Assembly: GCA_009760855.2 (NCBI GenBank)
Contig: WPIO01000001.1
Location: 357,001-421,000, forward strand
DNA: 64,000 nucleotides
Source of the DNA: Cristatella mucedo
Taxonomy: Eukaryota; Bryozoa; Phylactolaemata; Cristatellidae
Reading direction: 5' to 3'
Position 1 is the first letter of the stretch, and every line of letters begins with the position of its first letter. Shown piece by piece: positions 12,120-22,362 of the stretch. The notes beneath the pieces are model-generated. The model was not told the DNA's origin, made no database searches, and worked only from the letters and a program-made list of their open reading frames with translations. The translations under genes and the position numbers were made by a program.

Positions 12120-12710
12120 GGGGATATAATGTAATGCAATGCCTCTCTGTAACTCAACAAATCCATAAGAACTAAGTGGGTATTAGGCATGACAATTTTC
12201 TATAGCACATTCAAAGCCAAAGCGGCTGTCGGCATGTGCATCCTGTGTGCCAAAAGACTTCATCTCACGCAACAAAGGAAAAGTAAGAGGCATGTCTGAG
12301 TTAGGAGGGCGGTCCAGGAAGTTAGCAGCATCAAAGCAGCAGCTCAGGACTTCTGGAAAGGATGTGCCACAGTCGGTTGCAGCAGAGTAATTGCCGTTAC
12401 ACGAGGACTGTAGAAGTGAGTCCCTCAGTATAAGACCAGCAGAGCAAAAGCTGTTGTCACCAGTGGTCTTTAAGAAGAGAAATTGAATAGCTAATTTATT
12501 GGCCACGGACGACATGAGGGCACGAGAAGGCTGAACGGTGCAGAGGTTCAGTTTGGTATGAAGGAGCGAAGCCGTGGCAGGCTTTGCGGGTCAGCATAGC
12601 AACTTCACACTGTATCCGCTGATCAACCGGGAGCCATAGAAGTTCCTTCAGCAAATGCATCTCGAGAGGAGATCAGTGGGGTCTGGAGAACTGGCAGTCT
12701 TTTTAGAGTG
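12120..12710 (-). pseudogene. CR1/L2-type LINE family B, 3' end
   Basis: The minus-strand frame 12183-12515 (110 residues, SSVANKLAIQFLFLKTTGD, then GFECAIENCHA) matches the family B C-terminus at 14965-15357 residue by residue over its length. It ends with the same ACATT-type tail (TAATGTAATGCAATG on plus at 12,128). Upstream sequence to about 12,710 still resembles the helper domain (AACCGGGAGCCATAGAAG on plus) but with stops. Confidence 0.75.
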
Positions 12711-12884
12711 GGATATGACCTTCGAGACAGGTCACTAGTGGCAGGCCTTCTTAATTCGAGCATTAGCGGCATCTCATGTCAACCGCCAATATCCGGGGAA
12801 AGGCCATCATCAACAAAAGTCACAGGTCATAGGGAGAGAGCATCACTATCCAGGCGGGCTGAGAGCGTACACTTAAAAGTGAGC
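12711..12884. other. unassigned spacer
   Basis: A 174-bp stretch between the family B fragment and the CpG-rich island. No gene, repeat or signal was recognised. Confidence 0.4.
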
Positions 12885-13560
12885 ACGTGACGCGGCCGGC
12901 TGCTTTTACAAGCTCAAAAACGACGAGAAGACTTCCGGCTTCTCACATCGGCATGCTTCGGTAGTTTAATTCCTCTAAACTGTGGCTCCTTCAAGCTACT
13001 GCAATGCTTTCGCACGGTTCGCGCGGGCTCGCGGCCAAGCTCGTCACGTCAGCAAACGCGACCGCATCCGTGCCACCGCCAGAGCGGTGACTAAGAAAGA
13101 GCGCCACTTAGGGGCACCAACAACCACCTGCACCAACTGCCAGCAAACTACCATCTTACTAATGCCAGATCGACCGCTGCCGCTGTCGGCACAGGCAATA
13201 GCACGCGCATTGATGGTAGCACTGCTGCGCCGGCGGTCTCGTCAACGCGTAGCCAGCCAGTCAGCCGAGACTGAGGCCGCCTCGTCTTCCGTGATCGACG
13301 GAAGCTGCGGCAACGATAAGCGTCGCGCTGGCTGTAAGGCGATTGGTTAGCGTGGCTGCCTGCCTACGTCCCGGCAACATCCGTCTAGGGTACCTGAAGC
13401 GCTCCAAGCAACAGACTGACCTGCTCTGCCGCCTAGACTACGCGCGTAGGCAACGTAGCAGTCAACCGGCGACCCGAGCAGGAAGCGACCTGACGATATC
13501 TCGCGAGAGCAATGAATCGCGCCTCCCCTCCGCCGAGCTCGGCGAGATCCGCCCTTTTCA
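12885..13560. promoter_or_regulatory. CpG-rich promoter-like island
   Basis: Much richer in CG dinucleotides than its surroundings. It contains an E-box (CACGTG at about 12,882-12,887), an ETS-type site (CCGGAAGT on the minus strand near 12,930) and the palindromic element TCTCGCGAGA at 13,499-13,508. These elements are known from CpG-island promoters of animal housekeeping genes. Which gene it serves is unknown: it is 4.7 kb upstream of the p180/kinectin-like start codon, so a 5' untranslated exon here is possible. Plus-strand frames at 12,982-13,642 look like by-products of GC richness. Confidence 0.4.
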
Positions 13561-13639
13561 GTGTAGGCATCATTTGAGTCGAAAGCTGTCCGCTGGTAGA
13601 GCAGGAAGGGCTGAGCCAGCGACTTTACATAAGTTTTTA

Positions 13640-14260
13640 TGAACTAAAATGGTGCTTCTCACAGCGCTGAGTATACCGTTACAGTTGAGCGCTATCGCTT
13701 GAAGTGCAGCTGAAATCTCTTGACGAACTGTTCGTGCTTATTTTCCGCGAACCGCCTCAGAACAGTCATTCGAGAACGATATATATAGTTTTATCTTAAC
13801 GTCTTCAGCTTTGCGGACGCAATACGCTTGCGCAGCCACCCAGTGATGACCACCCAGTTGATGCCGTTGGGGTGGCGCTCTGTTGGCGTTGAAACGGCGG
13901 CGCCAGCTGAACCGACCAGATTATGGCTGATAACCAACATTCGCGATTATGCGATACTCCATGGCCGCGGCCGTATAAAAGCCTGTGCCACGAGGTAGGC
14001 AAGGAGTTACGACTCCAGTTGCGTCTTGGGCATTGGAGCTGATTCGAGCTCAAAGTCGACGAAAGCCGATGGTGTACGTCATGGACACTGTTGAACGCCT
14101 ATAACCGCCTGCTGCCATCGAATAGAATTGTTTAGATTATAGATACGGATTTGATATGTTAAGGCATGAGCATTCTTCACCTCTAGCCGTTGCTAGAAGG
14201 CTTAGGCGGCGCCAATATTCGTAATATTCGTTGCGGGTCGGCTGAGGCGGGCACTGTAAA
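13640..14260. other. unassigned, contains a TATA-like site
   Basis: A TATAAAA at about 13,974 follows GGCCGCGGCC, and ATATATAG lies at 13,781. This could be a promoter or part of a transposon end, but no downstream reading frame supports either. Confidence 0.3.
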
Positions 14261-14266
14261 AGACGA

Positions 14267-14397
14267 GTATTTTACCGCATGGCTGCGAACCTCAAACCGG
14301 CTTGAACCAGTTCTTAATGCGGCTCCACTCGCGCTTCGTCAGCTCAACAACCAGTTTACACCTAATTTTGAAGAACCGCGGCCATGCGGTAAAATAC
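14267..14397. repeat. 131-bp inverted-repeat element
   Basis: The ends are perfect 17-bp inverted repeats: GTATTTTACCGCATGGC (14,267-14,283) and its reverse complement (14,381-14,397). The interior is not palindromic. It could be a small MITE; flanking target duplications are not clear. Confidence 0.55.
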
Positions 14398-14439
14398 ACG
14401 TTTTATAAAACAAATGCATTTCCACGTGTTGCAGCAGAG

Positions 14440-14790
14440 GGATGACGTTTTATTGCACTAAACACGTAAAGGATTCGAGATTCCGCAGCAGAAGAGCGAT
14501 GTTTATTTTGATGTACAGAAAATAGTTTCTAACTGTATACTAAAGCAGGCACGAGTCTTTCAAAGAGACATGTCAGTGAGAAGTATCATGACTTTGCAAA
14601 GATGAAAGATGTTAAAAAAGCAACTGGTATTTTACCAGCAAATCCAGCGTCTCAATCTGATAGAGATAAGTTTTTAATTCAACTAATGAATCTTATTTCT
14701 AACAAATCCACTTCAAAGGCTGCTAGTACTTCATCTGTTGATGAGAGTATTGGTTGTTTCTTAGGTAGAGTAGCTGGCAAGGGAATATAA
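14440..14790 (+). pseudogene. decayed ORF upstream of the relic polymerase
   Basis: The frame 14602-14790 encodes KDVKKATGILPANPASQSDR, then a Ser/Lys-rich stretch and SIGCFLGRVAGKGI before a stop. Another frame just before it (RKGFEIPQQKSDVYFDVQK, from about 14,468) runs into it, which suggests one older gene with a frameshift near 14,600. It has the base composition of the polymerase relic and lies just upstream of it, so it may be part of the same Polinton-like element. No family was recognised. Confidence 0.35.
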
Positions 14791-14959
14791 ATTAATTATA
14801 ATATAATGGTTGCACACGCACCATTGTATAATTTAACAACCAAAGTATAAAGGTGACACTATTTGGTGCAAATTATCAAGTCAATTATTAATGAGCATAT
14901 AAGGGTTGAGTTTTTATTTTCATCGACTTTACTGTTATTGTAAGTAATAGGGTTATTAC

Positions 14960-15420
14960 ATTATTTGATGCACGCTCCTTCATACCTAGCTGAACTGCTG
15001 CATCAGTTTCAGCCTGTTCACGCCCTCAGGTCCTGTGTGGACAATAAATTAGCTGTCCCGTTCCTCCGCTTAAAGACAGTTGGCGACAGAAGCTTTAGCT
15101 CTGCAGGTCCTAGACTGTGGAACTCGCTTCCACAATTCTTACGCAACGACATCTACTCTCCAACTGCCGACTATGGCACATCTTTTTCAGCGGTCCTGAA
15201 CTGCTACTTCTATGCTACTCACTACCTCAACTGCTCTCCTAAGTCTGCTATGCTTCCCACTTTCTCTTTGTTGCGTGAGACGAAGTCTGTTGGCTATCGA
15301 ATGCGTACCGAAAGCCGCTTAGGCTGTGAGTGCGCTATAAAAAACTCTCCTGCGTAACACCCACATGGTCTTTATGACTTTGTGGAGTTACTGACGGAGA
15401 TACATTACATTACATTACTT
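14960..15420 (+). pseudogene. CR1/L2-type LINE family B, 3' end inserted upstream of relic polymerase
   Basis: The frame 14965-15357 gives 130 residues: SYLAELLHQFQP, DNKLAVPFLRLKTVGDRSF, SSAGPRLWNSLPQF, and a C-terminus CECAIKNSPA. The first part is typical of CR1/L2 C-termini; the last 60 residues are a family-specific tail shared with 12,183-12,515. It ends in (ACATT)n at 15,400-15,419. The 5' part of the LINE is missing. Confidence 0.85.
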
Positions 15421-16234
15421 TGGTGAGTTCCCAACGATTCTAAATCGTTTTTTTAACTTTAAGGGAGCTATTTATAGACATGTTATTGTAGTAGACCGTA
15501 CGATTGAAGATGGGAATGAAAAGGCTTCTAATTGTAAAGTAATTCAATTAATAAATTATATGCAGAATTTTATCTATTGTGTTATCATTCTGGAAGTAAC
15601 TGGTTACCGTTACTTACAGCTCTAGCTAGTAAGAAAGCTGCTATTAATATTAAGAATCAAAATGATAATCGATTTGCTTCGTGATGCATTCTTAAAGCAT
15701 TTGATCGGAGTAAAAACCATAAAGAGAATATAGCTGATTTTGAGAATGTATCGGATGATAATTATTCTCACTTGAAACGTGCTTTAAATAAGTTTTTACT
15801 CAGTAGAGAATGGCAATGATGGATCCATTAGAGTTAAAGATATTCCAAGGCTAGCTGAACTACTTGGTATAAATAGAACTATTTTTTATAGACATTAACG
15901 TGTATGAGTAAATTTATTTTAATAGTCTATCTCGACAATTATGCAAGAGACGAAGCACCATGTTGACTTGCTACTTTACCAAAATGAAGATTGCACTGTA
16001 TCTCACTTCGCTTTAATCGTTACCTTCAATGCCTTGTGTAGGACTGGAATTGTAAAAAGTGGAGAAAAAGTATTTCTTTAAGAAGTTTTTGATTAGGATT
16101 TACTAAATTGCTGCTATAGAATCTCATCGCGAACATTGTGAGACAGAAGCAAAGGATACGCAAGGGGTCTGCCTCTCATCAGCATGTTCCGTGTTCAGAT
16201 TCTTACGTCATCGTTAATCCTGAAGGTTAAATAA

Positions 16235-16490
16235 GAAAGTTTGAGTTTGTAAGCTGGCACTCTAACACCTCGCACGGTCGGGTACACAAACGACGAAATG
16301 CAAACGCCGAGTGGGGCTTCAACGTTGGTGCATTCCGTCAACGCTCGCAGCGTTATAACTCACAGCCGTTCTCCCCTCCGTCTTGTTCCCACAGCCTCCT
16401 CCTCTCATCAACATCAACTCATTCAACCATAATGCCATATAACCTATAAAACAGTAAAACTATAAACCCGCAATAAACCATAGAACAACA
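16235..16490. mobile_element. GC-rich insertion in the polymerase relic
   Basis: An abrupt GC-rich patch (AACGCCGAGTGGGGCTTC, then a CT/CA-rich part) interrupts the polymerase reading between the N-terminal and exonuclease-side blocks. It has a faint likeness to the insertion at 18,795 (CGAACGCCGCAGCGGG). Its limits are uncertain. Confidence 0.4.
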
Positions 16491-17388
16491 GAGCTATTTA
16501 GAGAGCTGATAGTGTTAAGAATCTTCTACTTAGCTTCATAGAAGAGAGTGAGAAATTAAGGACGAACTTACTAATATATATGAGAAGTATGGTGTATTTG
16601 ATACAAGATGTATGAATGCAGAAGAAAGAGAGTCATATGAAGAGAATACAGTGTGTCACTTACGTCAAGAAAAGCTGAAGAATTGAAGATTTGTGTGATT
16701 ATCATGACTTATATTTAACTTTAGATGCGCTGTTAGTAGCTGATGTATTTCAAGCATTTAGGAACTTGTTGTAATCGCAATATAGATCAGACCCAGCTCT
16801 TTTTCTAAAAACTCCTCACATGACTTGGATAGCTGGTTTAAGGTATACTATGATAATTCTAGAATTACCTACCTATGTTGAGCCATCCTATTTTTTTCGT
16901 TGAGAAGGCCGCTAAAGAAGCACGTGCCAAGTTTAAACTAGACATGTTAAAGCTAATAATGAAAAAATACTGTCTCGATTAAGACGAAAAAAGGTAAAGT
17001 CATGGCTATTACACTCTGATGCTACCAATTTTTATGAATCGGAAATGTTTCAATATCTATCTACTGGTGGATTCAAGTTCTTATCTAGAAAAGGGATAAG
17101 CAAGAGATTGGATAGGATATTAAATTTGGGAGAAGATTCTCCTAAAGGATATTTCCCAATGGTATACATCAGTTGCAACAAGTATAAGGATGATCACTAC
17201 TCTGATTATCCACTACTTCCAAGCGGGAGGATTGTTAAAGAAGGATGTTCTAAATATCGAAGACCTTTACTAATGACAGTTAACAGACATGGAAGCGTGT
17301 TTTAGACTGAACTCAAAAGACTAGATGTGCAATTCATTATCGCAACTTCAGTTATGTCTAGATCGTGGATATGATTCGCAGATCGTAT

Positions 17389-17404
17389 ATATATATATAT
17401 ATAT
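17389..17404. repeat. (TA)8
   Basis: A short TA run inside the polymerase relic. Confidence 0.9.
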
Positions 17405-18028
17405 GAACTCGCATATTAGAGTTCAATCAGAGAGATTCAATTAGAGAGAAAACCATGCATTGAAAACTGCAAGGTTAGATACAGGTCTAAGAATGATTTC
17501 GAGAAGGGCTTCTTCAAGTTGCTTAACAAAGCTTTGTTTGGCTAGACGATAGAAAACGGTGGAGGAAGGAAAAATAGAGTCGTTCAACAAAGATTCAGCT
17601 AAAGACGAAGCATCAGCTGAAAAAAGAGTAGCCTAAGATTGGTTGATGCAAGCATTTTCTATAGAAATTTAATAGCTATAAAGAGTAGGAAAGCATTTGC
17701 AAAGCTTAATAGACATATTTACGCTGGATTCACAATTCTTGATTTATCCAAGTCTTAGTGCAAAGGTTTTACAATGACCCTATGAAAAAGAGATATGGTA
17801 ATACAGTTAGTCTCGCGTATTCGGATACTGACCCTTTATTCATGCAACTGACTAGTAAAAACAGCTACAAGGATTTGAACGCTTTTTTCTAGGGAGTTAG
17901 GTCAAAGTAACTGCCAAACGCAACATTGTATATGGCAAAATGATAAAGTTTCTGAAGTTATAAAAGCCTACGAAGAGGTAATAGGTAAGTTTAAGGATGA
18001 GCTAGCTGATGGAGACGAAAAAACAATA

Positions 18029-18537
18029 GTAATAATGATAATACACTTGATAAAGCGCCCTCAGATAATTCAATCTCTTTCTAGGCGCTTTACATTTGCT
18101 ACAAAGGGAACACGGTCAAATAGTGAGTAATATCATGCTTGATAAACAACATGAAGAACATGTTTAGGGGCAACATGAACAGAGTCAGCATGCTAGTGTG
18201 ATTAGTGGCAGCATGCAACAGTGTGTGCACGCATACGCACATAAAGGATGAATCGCAGGGACCTACTAAATGCTGTCGTAACTAGGTGCGTTTTTAATTT
18301 CTTTTTAAATGTGGTCTATTTAGGGGATTTCGTGACGGAAGTCGGGAGTCAGTTCCATACTTTGAGAGCATAAGAACTAAATACCCGTTCTTCAAAGGAT
18401 TTGAGGTTTGTACGTGGTATAGATAAACAGCGGGATTCCGAAAAGCGGGTTGTATGATGCTTGACCTTTTGAGGGAGTAGATCTGATAGGTAGTCTGGAG
18501 CCAAAGAATAAAAGGACCTAAAAGTGAGTATAAATCT
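18029..18537 (-). mobile_element. CR1/L2-type family A 3' end inserted in the polymerase relic
   Basis: On plus it starts with (AAT)n-like tail and GATAAAGCGCCCTCAGA, then CTCTTTCTAGGCGCTTTACA, GGGGCAACATGAACAGAGTC, and ends after GAGCCAAAGAATAAAAGGACC. The same blocks occur in the same order at 33,545-34,060. Polymerase sequence lies on both sides, so the insertion is younger than the polymerase gene. Confidence 0.85.
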
Positions 18538-18794
18538 ACACTCAGAAAGCTATACAGGCTACAATATTAAGTGAGGGATTATTTTTAAAGCCAAAGGTAT
18601 ATTAATTAATGAGGGATGAGCAAACTAGTGATGGGTCATTTGTTACATGCTCTTATGCTACGAAGGCTAAAGTTGCGAAAAAAATGCTTCGTGAAGAATG
18701 ATAGTCCACATGAACACTTTAATGAGTGTCTACCTAGTAAGAAGAGCCTTACACGAAATCAGGTTAGATTTTAAAGTTCAAATCATGCATGAAG

Positions 18795-19022
18795 TTTGAC
18801 ATTCCGCAAGCGGCAGGTACGCGACATCACCTTATAACACCGAAGCGGGCTCAAAGACGCTTATTCACACGAACGCCGCAGCGGGACATTATACCACTGA
18901 CCTGCCCAGCGTCCTCGGCGAAGCTCCGCGGGCCTGCTCCGCCCGTTACTTAAATATCACTACTATAAATCACAATAGCTCATAAACCAACGGTTCACAC
19001 CAACATCTCAAAAGAGCGAAAG
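18795..19022. mobile_element. GC-rich insertion in the polymerase C-terminus
   Basis: The polymerase reading breaks after QVRF-SSNHA (about 18,787) and resumes at STIYTINRTRIALSAFG (about 19,020). Between them lies GC-rich sequence beginning GACATTCCGCAAGCGGCAGG. Its first 95 bp recur at 24,597-24,690, so it is a dispersed repeat, probably a short non-autonomous element. Confidence 0.6.
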
Positions 19023-19377
19023 TACGATTTACACAATTAACCGAACGAGGATTGCACTCTCGGCGTTTGGAAGTAAGCGCTGGCAATTAGATTGCGGTAG
19101 CCATAGTTACGCTTATGGCCATTACAAGATCAGTGGTGAGAATCATAGTAAATATGGCATTTGTAGTTAATCATTTCCTCCTCAATTTTAATTCGCTAGT
19201 AGTTTGATTTGAAACAATGTTTTACTCGGTATAGAAAGAGATGGAGCTCGCAATTTAGATTTGCAAGACAGATTGGCTGATGATGCTAGCCACTATGATT
19301 CACGATGGTGTTTATTCTCCGTCTCTAGTTAGTTCTAGGGAAATCGCTTACCGAAGATCAGGGTTAAGAATTAATGC

Positions 19378-20230
19378 TCAATAGTTAACAGATTTTTCAA
19401 TGACGTCTTTTTCAGTTAAAGCATTCTCCGAAGGCAGTCGTGCGTCTTGCTGCTCCGTGCCTTGTGCAATAAACCGTTGGCGTTGTTCTGGGCCAGCGTT
19501 CTGTTTTACAGTGATACTGATTTTCATAACTACTTTGTAGGCCAGTTTTTTTCTCACAGATTGATCAACGCTATCAGTCAAATATGGAATACATTTACAT
19601 TTAACTAGAAAAGAGTGAACAATTCTTGATAACTTTTAATTCAATGCAATCATTTATTGATAATGTTGATAATGCTCTATTTGCAATTTGAGATCGATTT
19701 CTTATGTAATATTGGAAAAGTAATGCTATGCTTCTATGCTTACTGTTTGTTTTTGTCCTACCTTGGTAAATAAAACACTTAGTCTTAGTGGTTTAAAGAT
19801 ATGGCATATCCGTCGACTCTCTAGCTGTTATAGCAGTTTCATCCTTCTAGATGAGCTAAATATATTTGCGTCTGGAGTTCCTGAATCAGTACTAGAATGC
19901 GCATCTTTAATCAGTTTTAATGCGTAATAATAATTAAAGTCTGAAATAATCTACTCAGATGGAAGATATAATTAGAATTAATAATTTTAATGAATACCGT
20001 TTGATTCGATCCCACATTATCATCTTAATTTTTTTCTGAAGTGCGAACTCCTTTACTCACATTAATAATACAGCAAGACCATTATTAATGGCAACTTCAT
20101 AAGATGTAAATTGAAGCAATCTTAGACAGCGAATATGAGTTTAATGGTTTTATAACATAACAACGGAGTTCTTAAAACTGATGACAGCTTTTATAGAGAG
20201 TTTGCATCTCCAATACCAATATTTTTCGTG
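19378..20230 (-). pseudogene. decayed minus-strand gene of the Polinton-like element
   Basis: The minus frame 19378-19581 (67 residues, TDSVDQSVRKKLAYKVVMKI, SITVKQNAGPEQRQRFIAQG) ends in a stop and faces the end of the polymerase. A second minus stretch near 19,780-19,925 reads ALKLIKDAHSSTDSGTPDAN. Both have coding-like composition, but I recognise no family. Placement and convergence with the polymerase suggest a structural or accessory gene of the same element. Confidence 0.35.
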
Positions 20231-20438
20231 TCTGGAACTGCAAGGTCTCCAACCATTCTTCTCGCGTGCAAATTTCAAGGAAGAGATACTACAGGTTGCA
20301 TTGTATACTATAATTTGGCAGTATTATCAAAGTTTCTTTATTCCCTAAATATTGTCGTAATTATGTTTTCTACCTGTTTATTCATATCGCATACAGTAGG
20401 TGATATAGTTACAACTCTGTACAGAGTAATATATCTAC

Positions 20439-20738
20439 TCAGAGTGAACTTATATTCTTTGTTACATCTTTTACAATATTCACAAATTTTGTATCTGCAT
20501 ACAATTTAGTTGCACCATCATTTCCATGTACTGGTTCGGATAATGTTACGTATTTCCTATTTAAAACTGATAGACCACTTTTTATTATATCATCTGATTT
20601 TCTTCTACTGAAATCGGAGTCCATATTATCTTTATTCATATCATCATCATACAAACCAGCTCTACCTCCATCGATTATCTTATTGTTGCCTAGATTTAAC
20701 GTCTCAAGCATTACTGGATCGGATCTTTGTAACGCCAT
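20439..20738 (-). pseudogene. fibre-like protein fragment of the Polinton-like element
   Basis: An ATG frame of 99 residues reads LETLNLGNNKIIDGG and then RKYVTLSEPVHGNDGATKLY. The pattern L-x-x-N-x-K-I followed by x-x-P-x-x-x-x-D-A-x-x-K-x-Y-x-D is the repeated motif of phage-type fibre proteins, and is also found in structural genes of some invertebrate Polintons. The ATG follows directly on the stop codon of the previous minus-strand frame (TAA then ATG at 20,738), as in compact viral genomes. It is probably only a part of the gene. Confidence 0.5.
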
Positions 20739-21135
20739 TTATGATTTTAGGCCTACATAAACATTGATTATAGTAGGATCTAGAAAATTAGATACTTCTG
20801 TTACACTAAGTAAATGTTCAACCAAAATATTTTTATAATCTAGATACTATCTTCCAAGCATTTCACGCATAACTTCGCCGGGATCAGGCTTATTATAGTG
20901 GTATAACATCAACAACTTCCCAGATAGTTGTCCTCTTAGCCTATAGTATGCGGCGTTACAAATCCTCCATTTGGAATGATGGTATTTGATATTCGTGTTA
21001 CCAATCCTGTTGGTCCTGTTTGCATATTTATTAAACTACTATCGTAAAATTTTCTAAAGCTTACTACTTCAAAATTTTGATGTAACAGTTTTGCAGATAG
21101 CCTAATCTAATACAATCGTTTGGATTAGTAGGATC
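20739..21135 (-). pseudogene. decayed upstream gene abutting the fibre-like frame
   Basis: Read on minus: RLSAKLLHQNFEVVSFRKFY, SSLINMQTGPTGLVTRISNT, IIPNGGFVTPHTIG, and after a frameshift RLRGQLSGKLLMLYHYNKP, ending FLDPTIINVYVGLKS and a stop that touches the next ATG. No family was recognised; the tight junction argues for a compact viral-type gene array. Confidence 0.4.
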
Positions 21136-21143
21136 ATGTTTAA

Positions 21144-21276
21144 TAAGCACATCGAGGACGAATCACAAGGACCCACTAAACGCTGTCCTAAATAGGTATG
21201 TTTTTAAGTTTCTTAAAAACATACCTATTTAGGACAGCGTTTAGTGGGTCCTTGTGATTCGTCCTCGATGTGCTTA
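21144..21276. repeat. perfect 65-bp palindrome with a 3-bp centre
   Basis: The arm 21,144-21,208 (starts TAAGCACATCGAGGACGAAT) and the arm 21,212-21,276 are exact reverse complements with TTT between them. The right arm is continuous with a family A LINE 3' end that runs on to about 21,495; the left arm is an inverted copy of the same LINE segment. Confidence 0.95.
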
Positions 21277-21495
21277 TGCGTGCTGACACTGTTCATGCTG
21301 CCACTAACCACATTTGCATGCTGACCCAGTGCATGTAACCCCTAACCATGTTATTCATTTCGTTTGTTTTTCAAGCATGATTTTACTTACTATTCTATTG
21401 CGTATCACTTTGCAGCAAATGTAAAGCGCCTAGAAAGAGATTAAGTTCTCTGAGGGCGCTTTATCAAGTGCAATATTATTATTATATTATTAATA
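21209..21495 (+). mobile_element. CR1/L2-type family A 3' end inserted in the Polinton-like element
   Basis: Carries the family 3' blocks in plus orientation (TTAGTGGGTCCTTGTGATTC, CATGTAACCCCTAACCATG, AGCGCCTAGAAAGAGATTAA) and ends in (ATT)n. It starts at the centre of the palindrome. Confidence 0.85.
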
Positions 21496-21499
21496 CTGG

Positions 21500-21801
21500 T
21501 TATACTGTTACTCATATCTAGAGTACCTATAATCGTATCACCTTGTTTAGTTACGAAATAGGTCTTGATTAATCAAAAGTTAAGTCCGTCTAAACCACCA
21601 GCAGGCTCAGGATTCCATTCTATTTACTTTCATATCCATTACTTTTACATCGTTAAGTGTGAGTTGCGTAGGTGATATTGCATCTGTATTTCCATTTACC
21701 GTTTGATCCGCTGGAAAAGTATAGAATGTTTTCATATACATTACAATTAAAGGAGTCGCACGAATATAAGTAATTTTATTAGTTTCCTGTATGCAAGACA
21801 C
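21500..21801 (-). pseudogene. fibre-like fragment of the Polinton-like element
   Basis: A minus frame 21607-21801 (64 residues, VMYMKTFYTFPADQTVNGNT) is followed, after a frameshift, by FVTKQGDTIIGTLDMSNSI. The K-x-G-D-T-x-x-G-x-L-D-M-x-N-x-I string is the classic start of a fibre-type repeat. Stops and the LINE insertion at 21,495 break the gene. Confidence 0.5.
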
Positions 21802-22102
21802 TTTAAGTAAATCAGATCCATTAGACGGATTCTTAACGTTTGAATTTTAGCGTCCACAATATTCATTTCTTAGTAGCATTACCATTAAGAAACTGCAATC
21901 TGCTTTCAAGTACCTACGATTGATAATCTTATACAGTATGCCATCTTGGAATCAATTTCGTCTGTGCATATTTCTCCAATACCTACAACGTTTACGCAAT
22001 TCAGATAACTCGTCATCGTCCTGACAATCTTATCCATATTAGAATTGAGTTGAGATTTAGATACAGCATCGTTATCGAATGTCCGTATTGCGAGTTTAAG
22101 AT

Positions 22103-22342
22103 TTAATTGCCATTGAAATCTTCCAATCCAAAATATACTAGATTTATTGCGTCGTTAGCATTGATAGGATTGTCTGGAGGATTTTTATTTGGAGTCTGCA
22201 GCATACCGGATCTATTCATTGAAGGGTCGTTGTTGACGATTTTACTTCTGCAAAATATGGAGGCGTCAATTGAAAAATAAAGAAAGAAAAGAGAGATATT
22301 ATAAAAATGATACATTTGAAAAAGCACCCTTAAAGAACTCAT
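22103..22342 (-). pseudogene. fibre-like fragment of the Polinton-like element
   Basis: A minus frame of 79 residues carries SKIVNNDPSMNRSGMLQTPN and DNPINANDAINLVYFG, again the N-x-I/P-x-x-x-x-D-A pattern. Its start is fused to a tiny family A LINE tail (22,318-22,362), so the first residues are not original. Confidence 0.45.
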
Positions 22343-22362
22343 TCTCTTTCTAGGTGCCTTAC
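22318..22362 (-). repeat. 45-bp family A LINE 3' end
   Basis: AAAGCACCCTTAAAGAACTC and TCTCTTTCTAGGTGCCTTAC on plus match only the last ~45 bp of family A. Confidence 0.6.

Larger units (their letters stand above)
15430..19170 (+). pseudogene. protein-primed family B DNA polymerase relic (Maverick/Polinton, adintovirus-like)
   Basis: The polymerase can be read in order across several frames. N-terminal block SGSNWLPLLTALASKKAA at about 15,590 is followed by NIKNQNDNRFAS and an in-frame TGA. VKDIPRLAELLGINRT lies at 15,830 and HHVDLLLYQNEDCTVSH at 15,955. The exonuclease-side block DYHDLYLTLDALLVADVF is at about 16,697. Palm motif A region DATNFYESEMF lies near 17,018, followed by the open frame 17045-17305. 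KNDFEKGFFKLLNKALFG lies at 17,487 with a TAG directly after. Catalytic motif C (YSDTD) is intact at about 17,819. The C-terminal block SAFGSKRWQLDCGSHSYAYG lies at 19,060. Net length without insertions is about 2.8 kb, near the expected size. Many stops and frameshifts make it a fossil. Three foreign pieces interrupt it (16,235-16,490, 18,029-18,537, 18,795-19,022). Confidence 0.85.

Noticed and set aside
12982-13642. Two adjoining plus-strand open frames (122 and 99 codons)
   Set aside because: They lie in CpG-rich promoter-like DNA with no family match; length is explained by few stops in GC-rich sequence.
13960-14000. LTR or promoter around TATAAAA at 13,974
   Set aside because: No matching second LTR, primer-binding site or downstream frame was found; noted only as a TATA-like site.
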